A stretch of 14,141 nt of DNA from an uncultured Fusobacterium sp. (GCA_900543175.1 UQQO01000053.1:1-14141); one strand, 5' to 3'. Numbered from the stretch's first letter, positions 6,530 to 14,037 are shown. A program made the numbers and translations. The notes: generated from the letters alone by a model not told the origin.

Positions 6530-7762
6530 ATGTTTTTATCACCAGAAGAAAAATTACTGGCTTTTAGAAAGAAACATAAAATTACTCAAGGGGAATTAGT
6601 AGGAGAGGACATTACAAGGGTTTTTTTAGGAATGATTGAGATTGGAAAGAGATCATTGACTGAAAAAACAGCAAAATTGTTATGTAAAAATTTTAATAGA
6701 ATTTTAAAAGAGAGGGGAATTAAAGATTCTATTAAAGTTGAAGAATTAATGAAAAATAAGGAACAACAGGCAATAGAATTTCTCAAGGAGATTTTAAAGA
6801 AAGATAACATCTCTTCAAAAGAGGTTATCTGGGATATAGAGGAAGCTCTTTATGAGATAAATGAAGTTGAAAGAGGAAATTATTGTTTACAATTGTTTAA
6901 AAAATTCTACTCTTTGAAAGAGTACAGAATAGCAAAGAACTATCTTTTAAAATCTATGCACAGAATAAAAGATATAGTAATTATTAAAGATAACCTTCTA
7001 AAGATTTTTGAACTGAATAATATACTTGGTGATTATGAGGGAAGTGTTTTTGCATATAGAAGATTTAAAGATAGATTGGGAAAAGAGAAATGGTGTGAAA
7101 TTTTAGAAAAGGTGTTATTTGATTACTCATATGCTCTTATAAAATGTTGTGAGTATGATGAAGCCTTTGAGAATATTCAACTGCTTATAAAGAAAACAAA
7201 AGATGATCAGCTTTTATTTGAGGCTAAGAAGTTATTAGGTAAAGCTTATAAGAAAATGGGAGATTATTCACATGCAACTAGAGAGTTTATATCTCTAGCT
7301 AAAGGGAAAACTCCTCAAGATAAAGCTGAAGCATATAGTAATATGATAGAGATAGCTTTAGAAACTGATGATATTTTACTTTTAAAGAAATTCTATGAAA
7401 AATGTAAAATAAATTATGAAGCTGATAGAATACAAGATGAAAAACTAAATTTTGAGATTTTAATTTGGTTAGGAAAGGGAGCTAAAAAGCTTCAAAAGAA
7501 TAAGGATAGTAAGGCTTTCTTTATGGAAGCTTTAATGGTTGGAAAAAGCAATAACTATTCAGTAGAAAAGAGAATGGGGATAATTTCAGAATTGTTTCAA
7601 ATATTTGAAAAAAGTGATTTTTTCTCTGTTCAAAGTATAGAGAATGAATATTTTGGACTATTACTTGATGAAAAGAACTACAAGCCAGGTATAAGAATTT
7701 TAGAATATTACTATAAAACTTTACCATCTGAATTAGAAAATAAATTTAAAATGTTTAAATAG
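6530..7762 (+). CDS. XRE-type helix-turn-helix regulator with TPR-like repeats
   Basis: A 410-residue cytoplasmic protein. Residues about 8-56 form an XRE/Cro-type helix-turn-helix (LLAFRKKHKITQGELVGE, then the recognition-helix region FLGMIEIGKRSLTEKTAKLL). The remainder is all-helical, with paired helices resembling tetratricopeptide repeats. The clearest units are around 170-200, 195-235 (YALIKCCEYDEAFENIQLLI), 230-265 (LGKAYKKMGDYSHATREFIS), 265-300 and 310-345. This HTH-plus-TPR layout resembles the RRNPP (Rgg/PlcR/PrgX) regulators, where the TPR part binds a peptide. Such proteins in fusobacteria have no known ligand. ATG 6530 follows AAGGGGG (6516-6522) by seven bases. The gene is monocistronic, convergent with the C26 gene, and I see no partnered signalling peptide. 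Architecture is fairly sure; peptide sensing is only inferred. Confidence 0.8.
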   Translation: MFLSPEEKLLAFRKKHKITQGELVGEDITRVFLGMIEIGKRSLTEKTAKLLCKNFNRILKERGIKDSIKVEELMKNKEQQAIEFLKEILKKDNISSKEVIWDIEEALYEINEVERGNYCLQLFKKFYSLKEYRIAKNYLLKSMHRIKDIVIIKDNLLKIFELNNILGDYEGSVFAYRRFKDRLGKEKWCEILEKVLFDYSYALIKCCEYDEAFENIQLLIKKTKDDQLLFEAKKLLGKAYKKMGDYSHATREFISLAKGKTPQDKAEAYSNMIEIALETDDILLLKKFYEKCKINYEADRIQDEKLNFEILIWLGKGAKKLQKNKDSKAFFMEALMVGKSNNYSVEKRMGIISELFQIFEKSDFFSVQSIENEYFGLLLDEKNYKPGIRILEYYYKTLPSELENKFKMFK

Positions 7763-7769
7763 TAAAAGA

Positions 7770-7793
7770 AAAAGGGGCAATACAGCCCCTTTT
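7770..7793. terminator. Bidirectional terminator between convergent genes
   Basis: A perfect 9-bp stem AAAAGGGGC (7770-7778) / GCCCCTTTT (7785-7793) with an AATACA loop has A-rich sequence before it and T-rich sequence after. It can end both the HTH-TPR gene and the opposing C26 hydrolase gene, whose stop codons lie 8 and 7 bases from the stem. Confidence 0.85.
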
Positions 7794-7799
7794 ATCATA

Positions 7800-8525
7800 C
7801 TATCTTTCCTTTGCTCTATCAACAAAAGCTTTAAAAATCCCTAAAAATTCAGGATATCTATTGATTAAATTTTCAGGATGCCATTGTATTCCTAAAATAA
7901 ATCTATCTTTCATATCAATAGCCTCAAAAGCTTCAACTACTCCTTCACAAGAAAACGCAGTAGCCTTTAAACCTTTTCCAAGCTTTTTAACTCCTTGATG
8001 GTGGAAAGAGTTTACATAGATCTTTTCAGTTTCAAATATGTCGTGAATTAAAGAATCTTTCTTTATACTTACACTATGAAAAAGCTCATCTCTATTAATA
8101 GCTTTAGGGTGATGTCCCATAGCAGATTGTACTTGAGTATCTATATCTTGATAAAGAGTTCCATCAAAAGCAACGTTGATTAGTTGGTGCCCTCTGCAAA
8201 TTCCTAAAACAGGTATATTTCTTCTACAAGCTTCTTCTAAAAGTTTAAACTCCATCTCATCTCTTTTAGTGTCAGTTCCTGCTATTTGTAAAATTGGATC
8301 TTCTCCATAATATCTAGGAGCTACATCTTCACCACCACTAAAGATTACCCCATCTAGAACATCACTTTCTAACATCTCCATAGTTAGTTCTTCAGACATT
8401 ATTGGTATAAATAGTGGTATTCCTCCAGCAGCAATTATAGCTTCAGCATATCCAAAGTTAATTGCATTATATTCTCCCTTTTCTCTTTTTTCCCTGAATG
8501 TTGTTATTCCTATTATCGGTTTCAA
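7800..8525 (-). CDS. Class-I amidotransferase-like hydrolase, peptidase C26 (PuuD type)
   Basis: A 241-residue enzyme of the peptidase C26 family, whose best-known member PuuD hydrolyses gamma-glutamyl-gamma-aminobutyrate. The nucleophile is Cys110 in the elbow GICRGHQ, completed by His216 and Glu218 in IQWHPENL. IFSGGEDVAPRYYGE (61-75) is the conserved oxyanion/substrate loop. The start is TTG at 8525, not ATG: AGGAGG (8538-8533) lies seven bases upstream, and the family's conserved KPIIGIT N-terminus begins right there. No other putrescine genes are nearby, so the PuuD reaction cannot be assumed. The family also includes hydrolases for other gamma-glutamyl amides. It is divergent from the purine riboswitch-permease unit, but the functional link is unproven. 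Confidence 0.88.
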   Translation of the reverse strand: MKPIIGITTFREKREKGEYNAINFGYAEAIIAAGGIPLFIPIMSEELTMEMLESDVLDGVIFSGGEDVAPRYYGEDPILQIAGTDTKRDEMEFKLLEEACRRNIPVLGICRGHQLINVAFDGTLYQDIDTQVQSAMGHHPKAINRDELFHSVSIKKDSLIHDIFETEKIYVNSFHHQGVKKLGKGLKATAFSCEGVVEAFEAIDMKDRFILGIQWHPENLINRYPEFLGIFKAFVDRAKER

Positions 8526-8566
8526 TTAAAATCCTCCTAATTTTTTAATTTTTATTCTTACTTATT

Positions 8567-8595
8567 AATATACTCTTCTAAATTAAATTTTACAA
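8567..8595 (-). promoter_or_regulatory. Possible promoter for the C26 hydrolase gene
   Basis: On the minus strand, TTGTAA (8595-8590), a 17-base spacer and TATATT (8572-8567) lie about 40 bases before the TTG start codon. The boxes match four and five of six consensus bases, in very AT-rich surroundings. Confidence 0.4.
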
Positions 8596-8751
8596 ATACT
8601 TTTATATGTTTTTTAAATAAATTTTCCTTTAAAAATATTAACAAAATTATATGGTTATTCATTTTTTTTAAATTATATTTTGTTATTTTATAAATCTAGC
8701 TCTGTCTTTTTATAAAAAATATATTTTTTTGTTATATTTTGTAGAAATTCT
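8596..8751. other. AT-rich spacer without detectable gene
   Basis: This part of the 477-base divergent intergenic region is extremely AT-rich, with long T and A runs. I see no open frame with a ribosome-binding site, no RNA gene and no clear repeat. It may hold upstream promoter elements for the two divergent genes. Confidence 0.5.
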
Positions 8752-8780
8752 TTGACATAATTTGTGAAATATAGTAAAAT
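8752..8780 (+). promoter_or_regulatory. Promoter of the riboswitch-permease transcript
   Basis: Consensus TTGACA (8752-8757), a 17-base spacer and TAAAAT (8775-8780). The predicted start is only about 15-20 bases before the riboswitch aptamer. Confidence 0.85.
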
Positions 8781-8802
8781 TACTACGCATGTAAAAAATT
8801 AG

Positions 8803-8874
8803 TTACTCATATATCCCTGTAATATGGTCAGGAGTTTCTACGGGTTGCCAAAATAACAAGCCGCTATGAGTGAA
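8803..8874 (+). ncRNA. Purine riboswitch aptamer, guanine class
   Basis: P1 is ACTCATA (8805-8811) with TATGAGT (8865-8871). J1/2 TATATC leads to a short P2, CCTG/CAGG, capped by a loop carrying the conserved TATGG. J2/3 has the hallmark GTTTCTAC. P3 pairs CGG..TTG with CAA..CCG, and the L3 loop starts with CC, which can form the loop-loop pairs with GG of L2. The ligand-reading base, directly before TATGAGT, is C (8864). In this class that base selects guanine, hypoxanthine or xanthine rather than adenine. It lies just upstream of a purine permease, a classic place for this element. Confidence 0.93.
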
Positions 8875-8920
8875 TTTAATAGTCTTGTTTTTGTAATTTT
8901 AAGATTATTTTCTTTCACTT
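8868..8920 (+). promoter_or_regulatory. Riboswitch antiterminator helix
   Basis: GAGTGAA (8868-8874), which includes the 3' half of P1, pairs with TTCACTT (8914-8920). AATAGTCTT (8878-8886) pairs with AAGATTATT (8901-8909). Both pairings include one G-U wobble. This helix excludes both P1 of the aptamer and the 5' arm of the terminator. Confidence 0.75.
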
Positions 8921-8950
8921 TAGTTTTTTGAAAGGAGATAATCTTTTTTT
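8901..8950 (+). terminator. Riboswitch-controlled intrinsic terminator
   Basis: A 16-bp stem joins 8901-8916 with 8930-8945 (two G-U pairs, otherwise complete), with a 13-base loop and seven Ts (8944-8950). It lies 53 bases before the permease start codon, so its formation would stop transcription before the gene. Ligand binding stabilises P1 and frees the 5' arm, giving an OFF switch. Confidence 0.88.
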
Positions 8951-9002
8951 ATCTTCTGATTACAGGAAACTTGAGTAAAAAAATCTGGAGGTAAAAAAAA
9001 TA

Positions 9003-10343
9003 ATGAAAAACAGATCCCCTTATGATTTGGACGGAGTACCAGTTTTAAAGGAGGCTATACCACTAGGGTTACAACATATCTTAGCTATGTTTGTAAGTAA
9101 CATCACACCTTTAATTATTGTTGCAGGTGCTATGAAAATTCCTAGTGAGACAAAAACATTTTTAATTCAATGTACTATGCTAGTTGCAGGAATTAACACA
9201 TTGATTCAAGCTTATCGTATCGGACCTATTGGAGCTAGATTGCCAATTGTTGTAGGTACAAGTTTTGCTTTTGTTCCTGTTGCTCTATCAATTGGAAGCA
9301 AATATGGTTATGAAGGTATTTTAGGTGCTGCTCTTGTTGGAGCGTTATTTGAAACTTTTATAGGTGCTATTATTAAAAAGATTAGAAGATATTTCCCACC
9401 TGTTGTTACAGGAGTTATAGTTCTATCAATAGGACTTTCTCTTTTACCAGTAGGAGTTCAAAACTTTGCAGGAGGGGTTGGAGCTGCTGATTTTGGTTCT
9501 TTCTCAAATCTATTCCTTGCATTAGTAGTTCTTGTTACTGTAATCTTCTTTAAACAGTTTACAAAGGGAATTACAAGTACTGGTTCTATATTTATAGGAA
9601 CTGTTGTAGGATTTATAGTTGCACTATTTATGGGAAAAGTTGATCTTACTCCTATAAAACAAGCTGGACTTATAAGTTTCCCTATACCTTTTACATATGG
9701 ATTTAAATTTCATTTTGATGCTTGCCTAGCTATGATTATGATGTTTATTGTATCAGCAGTTGAAACTGTTGGAGATATGTCTGGAGTTACTATGGGGGGA
9801 GCTAATAGAGAGGTTACAGATAAAGAGTTATCTGGAGGGATCTTAGCAGATGGTTTTGGAAGTGTACTAGCTTCTATGTTCTCAGTACTACCTACTACTT
9901 CATTTAGCCAAAATACAGGAATTGTTGCTATGACAGGTATAATGAGTAGATTTGTAGTTGGAACAGGGGCAGCTTTCCTTATTGCAGGAGCTTTCTTCCC
10001 AAAAATTGGAGCTATCTTATCAAGTGTACCTGCAAGTGTTCTTGGTGGAAGCTTAGTTATGATTTTTGCTATGATCTCTATCAGTGGAATTAATCTAATT
10101 ACTAAGGAACCTTTAAAAGGAAGAAATGCTGTTATTCTTTCAGTTTCTTTAGGACTTGGTTATGGACTTGGAAGTGTACCAGCTGCTTTAAAATATTTTC
10201 CTGAAAGTCTTCAACTTATTTTTGGAGGATCAGGAATAGTAGTTTCTGGAGCAATAGCTGTTCTTCTTAATATAATTCTTCCACTTGATGAAAAAGTAAA
10301 AGAAGAATTAAAAATAAAAAAAGAAGCTAGAGAAAGAGCATAA
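9003..10343 (+). CDS. NCS2-family purine (xanthine/uracil type) permease
   Basis: A 446-residue inner-membrane nucleobase symporter of the nucleobase-ascorbate transporter (NCS2) family, with about 14 hydrophobic segments. The family landmarks are present. Gln24-His25 lie in helix 1 (LGLQHILAM). Glu254 is in SAVETVGDMSG, Asp283 in LADGFGS, and the signature SQNTG (302-306) carries the substrate-contacting Gln303. This combination fits the xanthine/guanine/hypoxanthine branch better than the uracil branch. The guanine riboswitch in its leader agrees, so I infer purine uptake. The exact base is not decided by sequence. The ribosome-binding site GGAGG (8987-8991) lies 11 bases before ATG, a little far. 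A strong terminator follows, so the gene can be transcribed alone. Confidence 0.92.
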   Translation: MKNRSPYDLDGVPVLKEAIPLGLQHILAMFVSNITPLIIVAGAMKIPSETKTFLIQCTMLVAGINTLIQAYRIGPIGARLPIVVGTSFAFVPVALSIGSKYGYEGILGAALVGALFETFIGAIIKKIRRYFPPVVTGVIVLSIGLSLLPVGVQNFAGGVGAADFGSFSNLFLALVVLVTVIFFKQFTKGITSTGSIFIGTVVGFIVALFMGKVDLTPIKQAGLISFPIPFTYGFKFHFDACLAMIMMFIVSAVETVGDMSGVTMGGANREVTDKELSGGILADGFGSVLASMFSVLPTTSFSQNTGIVAMTGIMSRFVVGTGAAFLIAGAFFPKIGAILSSVPASVLGGSLVMIFAMISISGINLITKEPLKGRNAVILSVSLGLGYGLGSVPAALKYFPESLQLIFGGSGIVVSGAIAVLLNIILPLDEKVKEELKIKKEARERA

Positions 10344-10361
10344 ATTTTATAAAAAAATATT

Positions 10362-10406
10362 ATACAGCAGAGAGATGGCATTTTTATAACACTCTGCTGT
10401 ATTTTT
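10362..10406 (+). terminator. Terminator between permease and hydroxylase operon
   Basis: A perfect 11-bp stem ATACAGCAGAG (10362-10372) / CTCTGCTGTAT (10392-10402) with a 19-base loop is followed by a five-T run. Confidence 0.85.
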
Positions 10407-10407
10407 A

Positions 10408-10416
10408 TGGTATAAT
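10408..10416 (+). promoter_or_regulatory. Extended -10 promoter for the hydroxylase operon
   Basis: TGgTATAAT (10408-10416) is a perfect extended -10 placed directly behind the terminator, 35 bases before the TTG start. No good -35 box is visible, and the -35 region falls inside the terminator stem. Confidence 0.55.
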
Positions 10417-10451
10417 ATAAATATAAAAACAAAGGTAAACAGGAGGTTAAA

Positions 10452-11243
10452 TTGTTTAGTTTTTCTAAATTTTATTCAGCTTCTACATTGCAAGAGGCTT
10501 ATGATGAACTTCTAAAAAACAAAAAAAATATTATTCTTGGTGGAACTTCATATTTAAGAATGGAGAATACAAATTATAACACAGCTATTGATCTATCAAA
10601 TCTATCTCTTTCATATATAAGAGAGGAAAATGATTTTGTACATATTGGGGCTATGACATCTTTTAGAGATGTAGAAATATCTCCTATTATAAACAATCTT
10701 TTTAGTGGAGTTCTTTCAAACTCAGTAGAACATATTATAGGGGTACAATTTAGAAATAATGTAACTGTTGGAGCTACTGTATTCTCTAAATATGGTTTCT
10801 CAGATTTGATACCAGCTCTTTTAGCAATGGAAACAACAGTTGTATTATTTAATGAAGGAGAGATATCTCTTGAAGACTACCTAGCAAGAGAGGGAAAAAC
10901 TAGAGATATTCTTGTAGAGATTAAAATAAGAAAAGTTGAAGGAAAAGGTTCTTTCCAAAGTATTAGAAAATCAAAAACTGACTATGCTATTACAAATACA
11001 GCAGTTACAAGATCTCAAGAGGGATTTAGAATAGCTATCGGGGTTAGACCTAGTAAAGCTGTTTTAGCTTATAAAGCTATGGAGATTTTAAACTCAGCAG
11101 ATGAGATTACAGAAGATGTAATTAACAAAGCTTGTGAAGCTCTAGATGAAATCAGATACAGTTCAAATATGAGAGGTACAGGAGAGTATAGAGCAGCTGT
11201 ATCAAAAGTGTTAGTTAAGAAAGCTATTATGGAGGTATTATAA
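10452..11243 (+). CDS. Xanthine dehydrogenase family, FAD-binding subunit
   Basis: This is the electron-transfer flavin subunit of a three-part molybdenum hydroxylase. The N-terminal FAD-binding domain (about 1-165) has the pyrophosphate-binding loop ILGGTSYL (family usually AGGTDLL), the IGAMTSFRDVE segment, and FRNNVTVGATVFSKYGFSDL in place of the more usual RNxATxGGN..SDL. The C-terminal domain (about 165-263) resembles the CO dehydrogenase flavoprotein C-terminal fold. The start is TTG 10452, with AGGAGG (10441-10446) five bases upstream and the family's normal N-terminus right after it. The stop overlaps the ATG of the next gene by one base (TAATG), indicating translational coupling. The deviations in the FAD loops are mild. 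I take it as functional. Confidence 0.88.
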   Translation: MFSFSKFYSASTLQEAYDELLKNKKNIILGGTSYLRMENTNYNTAIDLSNLSLSYIREENDFVHIGAMTSFRDVEISPIINNLFSGVLSNSVEHIIGVQFRNNVTVGATVFSKYGFSDLIPALLAMETTVVLFNEGEISLEDYLAREGKTRDILVEIKIRKVEGKGSFQSIRKSKTDYAITNTAVTRSQEGFRIAIGVRPSKAVLAYKAMEILNSADEITEDVINKACEALDEIRYSSNMRGTGEYRAAVSKVLVKKAIMEVL

Positions 11244-11713
11244 TGTTATTAAATTTAACTATAAATGGACTAAAAAGAGAATTACTTATAGCTGATGATG
11301 AATACCTTCTTGATGTGTTGAGAAAAGCTGGGTATTTAAGTGTAAAAAGAGGTTGTGATACAGGCTCTTGTGGGCTTTGTACAGTTCTTGTAGATGATAA
11401 GCCTGTTCTTTCTTGTAGTACTTTAGCAGCAAGGGTAAACAATAAAAAAGTTACTACTATTGAGGGAGTACCTGAAGAGGCTGAAAGATTTGCTCACTTT
11501 ATGGCAGCTGAGGGAGCAGAGCAATGCGGATTCTGTGCACCAGGATTTACATTGACAGTACTTGCTATGATGAAAGAGTATGACAATCCTACTGATGATG
11601 AGATTATGCACTATTTAAATGGAAACCTTTGTAGATGTAGTGGATATGTATCTCAATTAAGAGCTATTAAAAACTTTATGGAGGCTGAAAAATCAAATGA
11701 AAATAGTAAATAA
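11243..11713 (+). CDS. Xanthine dehydrogenase family, 2Fe-2S subunit
   Basis: The 156-residue iron-sulfur subunit passes electrons from the molybdenum centre to FAD. Residues 1-72 are a plant-ferredoxin-like 2Fe-2S domain with Cys38, Cys43, Cys46 and Cys58 (RGCDTGSCGLC..LSC). Residues 73-150 are the four-helix 2Fe-2S domain with Cys95, Cys98, Cys130 and Cys132 (EQCGFCAPG, LCRCSGY). All eight ligands are present, as is Gln94, which in homologues contacts the molybdopterin cofactor. Length is typical. GGAGG (11231-11235) lies seven bases before ATG 11243. The stop lies 17 bases inside the next gene. Confidence 0.95.
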   Translation: MLLNLTINGLKRELLIADDEYLLDVLRKAGYLSVKRGCDTGSCGLCTVLVDDKPVLSCSTLAARVNNKKVTTIEGVPEEAERFAHFMAAEGAEQCGFCAPGFTLTVLAMMKEYDNPTDDEIMHYLNGNLCRCSGYVSQLRAIKNFMEAEKSNENSK

Positions 11714-13943
11714 GTCTACTAAAAAAATTGATGGTGTTGGAATAATTACAGGAAGACCTCTATACACAGATGATTTAGTTATCAACAATAACTCTCTTAT
11801 TGTAAAACTTTTAAGATCACCACATGCTTATGCAAGAGTTGCTGATATTGATACTTCAATAGCTAAAAAAGTTCCTGGAGTAGAGGAAATATTTACATAT
11901 CATGATGTGCCTAATACAATGTTCACTTTAGCTGGACAATCATACCCTGAACCATCTCCATATGATAGAAAAATTCTTGATGAGTATGTGAGATATGTAG
12001 GAGATCCAGTAGCAATTATTGCAGCAATAGATGAGAAAACAGCTGAAAAAGCTATGAAACTTATAAAAGTTAAATATGAAGTTCTTGAAGCAGTTATAGA
12101 TTATGAAAAAGCTCTTGACTCAGATATCTTAGTTCATAGAGAAGCTGCTCATACAAACTATCCAATAGGATATGATAATAAGAGAAATTTAGCTTCATCT
12201 TACTTAGAAACTAAGGGAGATGTAGAAAAAGGATTTGCTGAAAGTGATGTTATTATAGAGGAAACTTACTATACTCAACCACAAATTCATGCAATGATGG
12301 AAACTTACAGAACTGCTTGCTATCTTGATGCTCATGGAAGATTAAATGTTATCTCTTCTACACAGATACCTTTCCATGTTAGAAGACATTTAGCTAGAGC
12401 ATTAGAGATGCCAAGTAGTAAGATAAGAGTTATGAAACCAAAACTTGGTGGAGGTTTCGGAGGAAAACAAACTTCTGTTTGTGAAATCTATCCAGCTTTT
12501 GTTACTATGAAAACTGGTAAACCATCTAAAATTGTTTATACAAGAAAAGAAACTCAAGCTTGCTCAAACACAAGACATGCTATGAGATTAAAAGTTAAAA
12601 TAGGTTCTGACAGAGAGGGAAATATCAAAGCTATTGATATCAATGTTCTATCAAATACAGGAGCTTATGGAGAGCATGCACCTACAGTAACAGCTCTTGT
12701 TGTTTACAAAACATTCCCACTATATGCTAAAGTTCCTATGAGATGTAAAGCTGATATAGTTTACTCTAACACAACAGTTGGAGGAGCATTTAGAGGATAT
12801 GGAGCTACTCAAGGTACATTTGCAGTTGAATCAGCAGTAAATGAACTTGCTCACAAATTAGGGCTAGATCCTACAGAAGTAAGAATGAAAAACTTAGTTG
12901 ATCAATCTGAAACTGTAAGTGGAGATATTAAAAAATGTATCGAGATAGGAAAAGAAGCATTTGATTGGAAAAATAGATGTGTAAAGGATATGGGAAATGG
13001 TAAGGTAAGAGCTAGTGGAATGGCTGTTACAATGCAAGGTTCTGGTATTCAAGGGGTAGATACAGCTTCTGCAACTTTAAAACTTCATGACAGTGGAGAT
13101 TACACACTATATGTAGGAGTTACAGATATGGGACAAGGTTGTGATACTGTAACTGCTCAAATGGCAGCTGAGATATTAGAAGTTCCTATGGAAAAAATAA
13201 TAGTAAATAGTGCTGATACTGATGTATCTCCTTACGATCCAGGAGCATATGCTTCAAGTGGAACATATGTAACAGGAAATGCAGTTATATTAGCAGCTAA
13301 AAAGATGAGAGAAGAAGTTATGAAAATGGCATCTTTCCTAATGAAAACTCCTGTTGAAGAACTTGAGTATATGGGAGAGTATGTACAAGATAAAAATGGA
13401 AATCAACTTTCTCTTAAAGAGATTGGAGTTAGATCTGTATCATTTGAAGGAATGAATCAAATTACAACTACTGCAACTTGGGGAGGAAAAACTTCACCAC
13501 CACCATTTATAGCAAGTTTTGCTGAGGTAGAAGTTGACACTCTTACAGGAGAAACTAAAGTAGTAGACTTCCTATCTGTTGTAGATTGCGGACTTCCTAT
13601 CAACCCTGCTCTTGCTCAAGTACAAGTTGAAGGAGGAATTGCACAAGGTATTGGACTTGCTCTTTATGAAGATATTCAATTTGATGAGAGAGGAAAGATG
13701 AAACACGATACTTTAATGCAATATAAGATTCCTTCAAGAAAAGATTTAGGAAACAATATTAAAGTTATGTTTAGTTATTCAAATGAGCCAACAGGACCTT
13801 TTGGAGCTAAATCAATAGGTGAGGTTGTAATCAACACTGCATCTCCAGCTATTGCAGATGCAATTTACAATGCTACAAATAGAAGATTAAGATCTCTACC
13901 AATGACAAGTGAGAAAATTTTCTGGGCTATTAATGAAAAATAA
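11697..13943 (+). CDS. Xanthine dehydrogenase family, molybdopterin-binding catalytic subunit
   Basis: The 748-residue catalytic subunit of the hydroxylase adds water-derived oxygen to a purine or other aza-ring substrate. Residues about 10-125 are the a/b hammerhead domain; the rest is the molybdopterin-binding domain. Visible key residues, by analogy with bovine xanthine dehydrogenase, are Gln223 (SSTQIPF), the cofactor loop GGGFGGK (251-257), Glu285 in TRKE (position of the substrate-contacting Glu802), Arg366 in AFRGYG (Arg880), GQG at 479-481, and the catalytic base Glu709 in SIGE (Glu1261). The Glu/Arg pair favours purine substrates over CO or aldehydes. The ATG overlaps the previous gene by 17 bases, with GGAGG at 11680-11684. 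A molybdenum enzyme of this type needs cofactor-maturation genes, and none lies in this window. Exact substrate unproven. Confidence 0.93.
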   Translation: MKIVNKSTKKIDGVGIITGRPLYTDDLVINNNSLIVKLLRSPHAYARVADIDTSIAKKVPGVEEIFTYHDVPNTMFTLAGQSYPEPSPYDRKILDEYVRYVGDPVAIIAAIDEKTAEKAMKLIKVKYEVLEAVIDYEKALDSDILVHREAAHTNYPIGYDNKRNLASSYLETKGDVEKGFAESDVIIEETYYTQPQIHAMMETYRTACYLDAHGRLNVISSTQIPFHVRRHLARALEMPSSKIRVMKPKLGGGFGGKQTSVCEIYPAFVTMKTGKPSKIVYTRKETQACSNTRHAMRLKVKIGSDREGNIKAIDINVLSNTGAYGEHAPTVTALVVYKTFPLYAKVPMRCKADIVYSNTTVGGAFRGYGATQGTFAVESAVNELAHKLGLDPTEVRMKNLVDQSETVSGDIKKCIEIGKEAFDWKNRCVKDMGNGKVRASGMAVTMQGSGIQGVDTASATLKLHDSGDYTLYVGVTDMGQGCDTVTAQMAAEILEVPMEKIIVNSADTDVSPYDPGAYASSGTYVTGNAVILAAKKMREEVMKMASFLMKTPVEELEYMGEYVQDKNGNQLSLKEIGVRSVSFEGMNQITTTATWGGKTSPPPFIASFAEVEVDTLTGETKVVDFLSVVDCGLPINPALAQVQVEGGIAQGIGLALYEDIQFDERGKMKHDTLMQYKIPSRKDLGNNIKVMFSYSNEPTGPFGAKSIGEVVINTASPAIADAIYNATNRRLRSLPMTSEKIFWAINEK

Positions 13944-13964
13944 TTAGATTAAATATATATTTAG

Positions 13965-13998
13965 TATATGCAGAAGTTTAGCTTCTGCATATATTTTT
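13965..13998 (+). terminator. Terminator after the hydroxylase operon
   Basis: A perfect 12-bp stem TATATGCAGAAG (13965-13976) / CTTCTGCATATA (13982-13993) with a 5-base loop, then five Ts. Confidence 0.9.
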
Positions 13999-14037
13999 AA
14001 ATAAATTAAAAAAAATCTGTTTTTTCTATAAAAAATA

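Noticed and set aside
8526..8751. Search for a CRISPR array, tRNA or insertion-sequence ends in the long intergenic region
   Set aside because: No regularly spaced repeats, cloverleaf or terminal inverted repeats could be seen. The homopolymer runs are ordinary for AT-rich spacer.
11423..11611. Minus-strand open frame inside the 2Fe-2S subunit gene
   Set aside because: Fully opposite a gene whose eight cysteine ligands are all in place. No translation signal.
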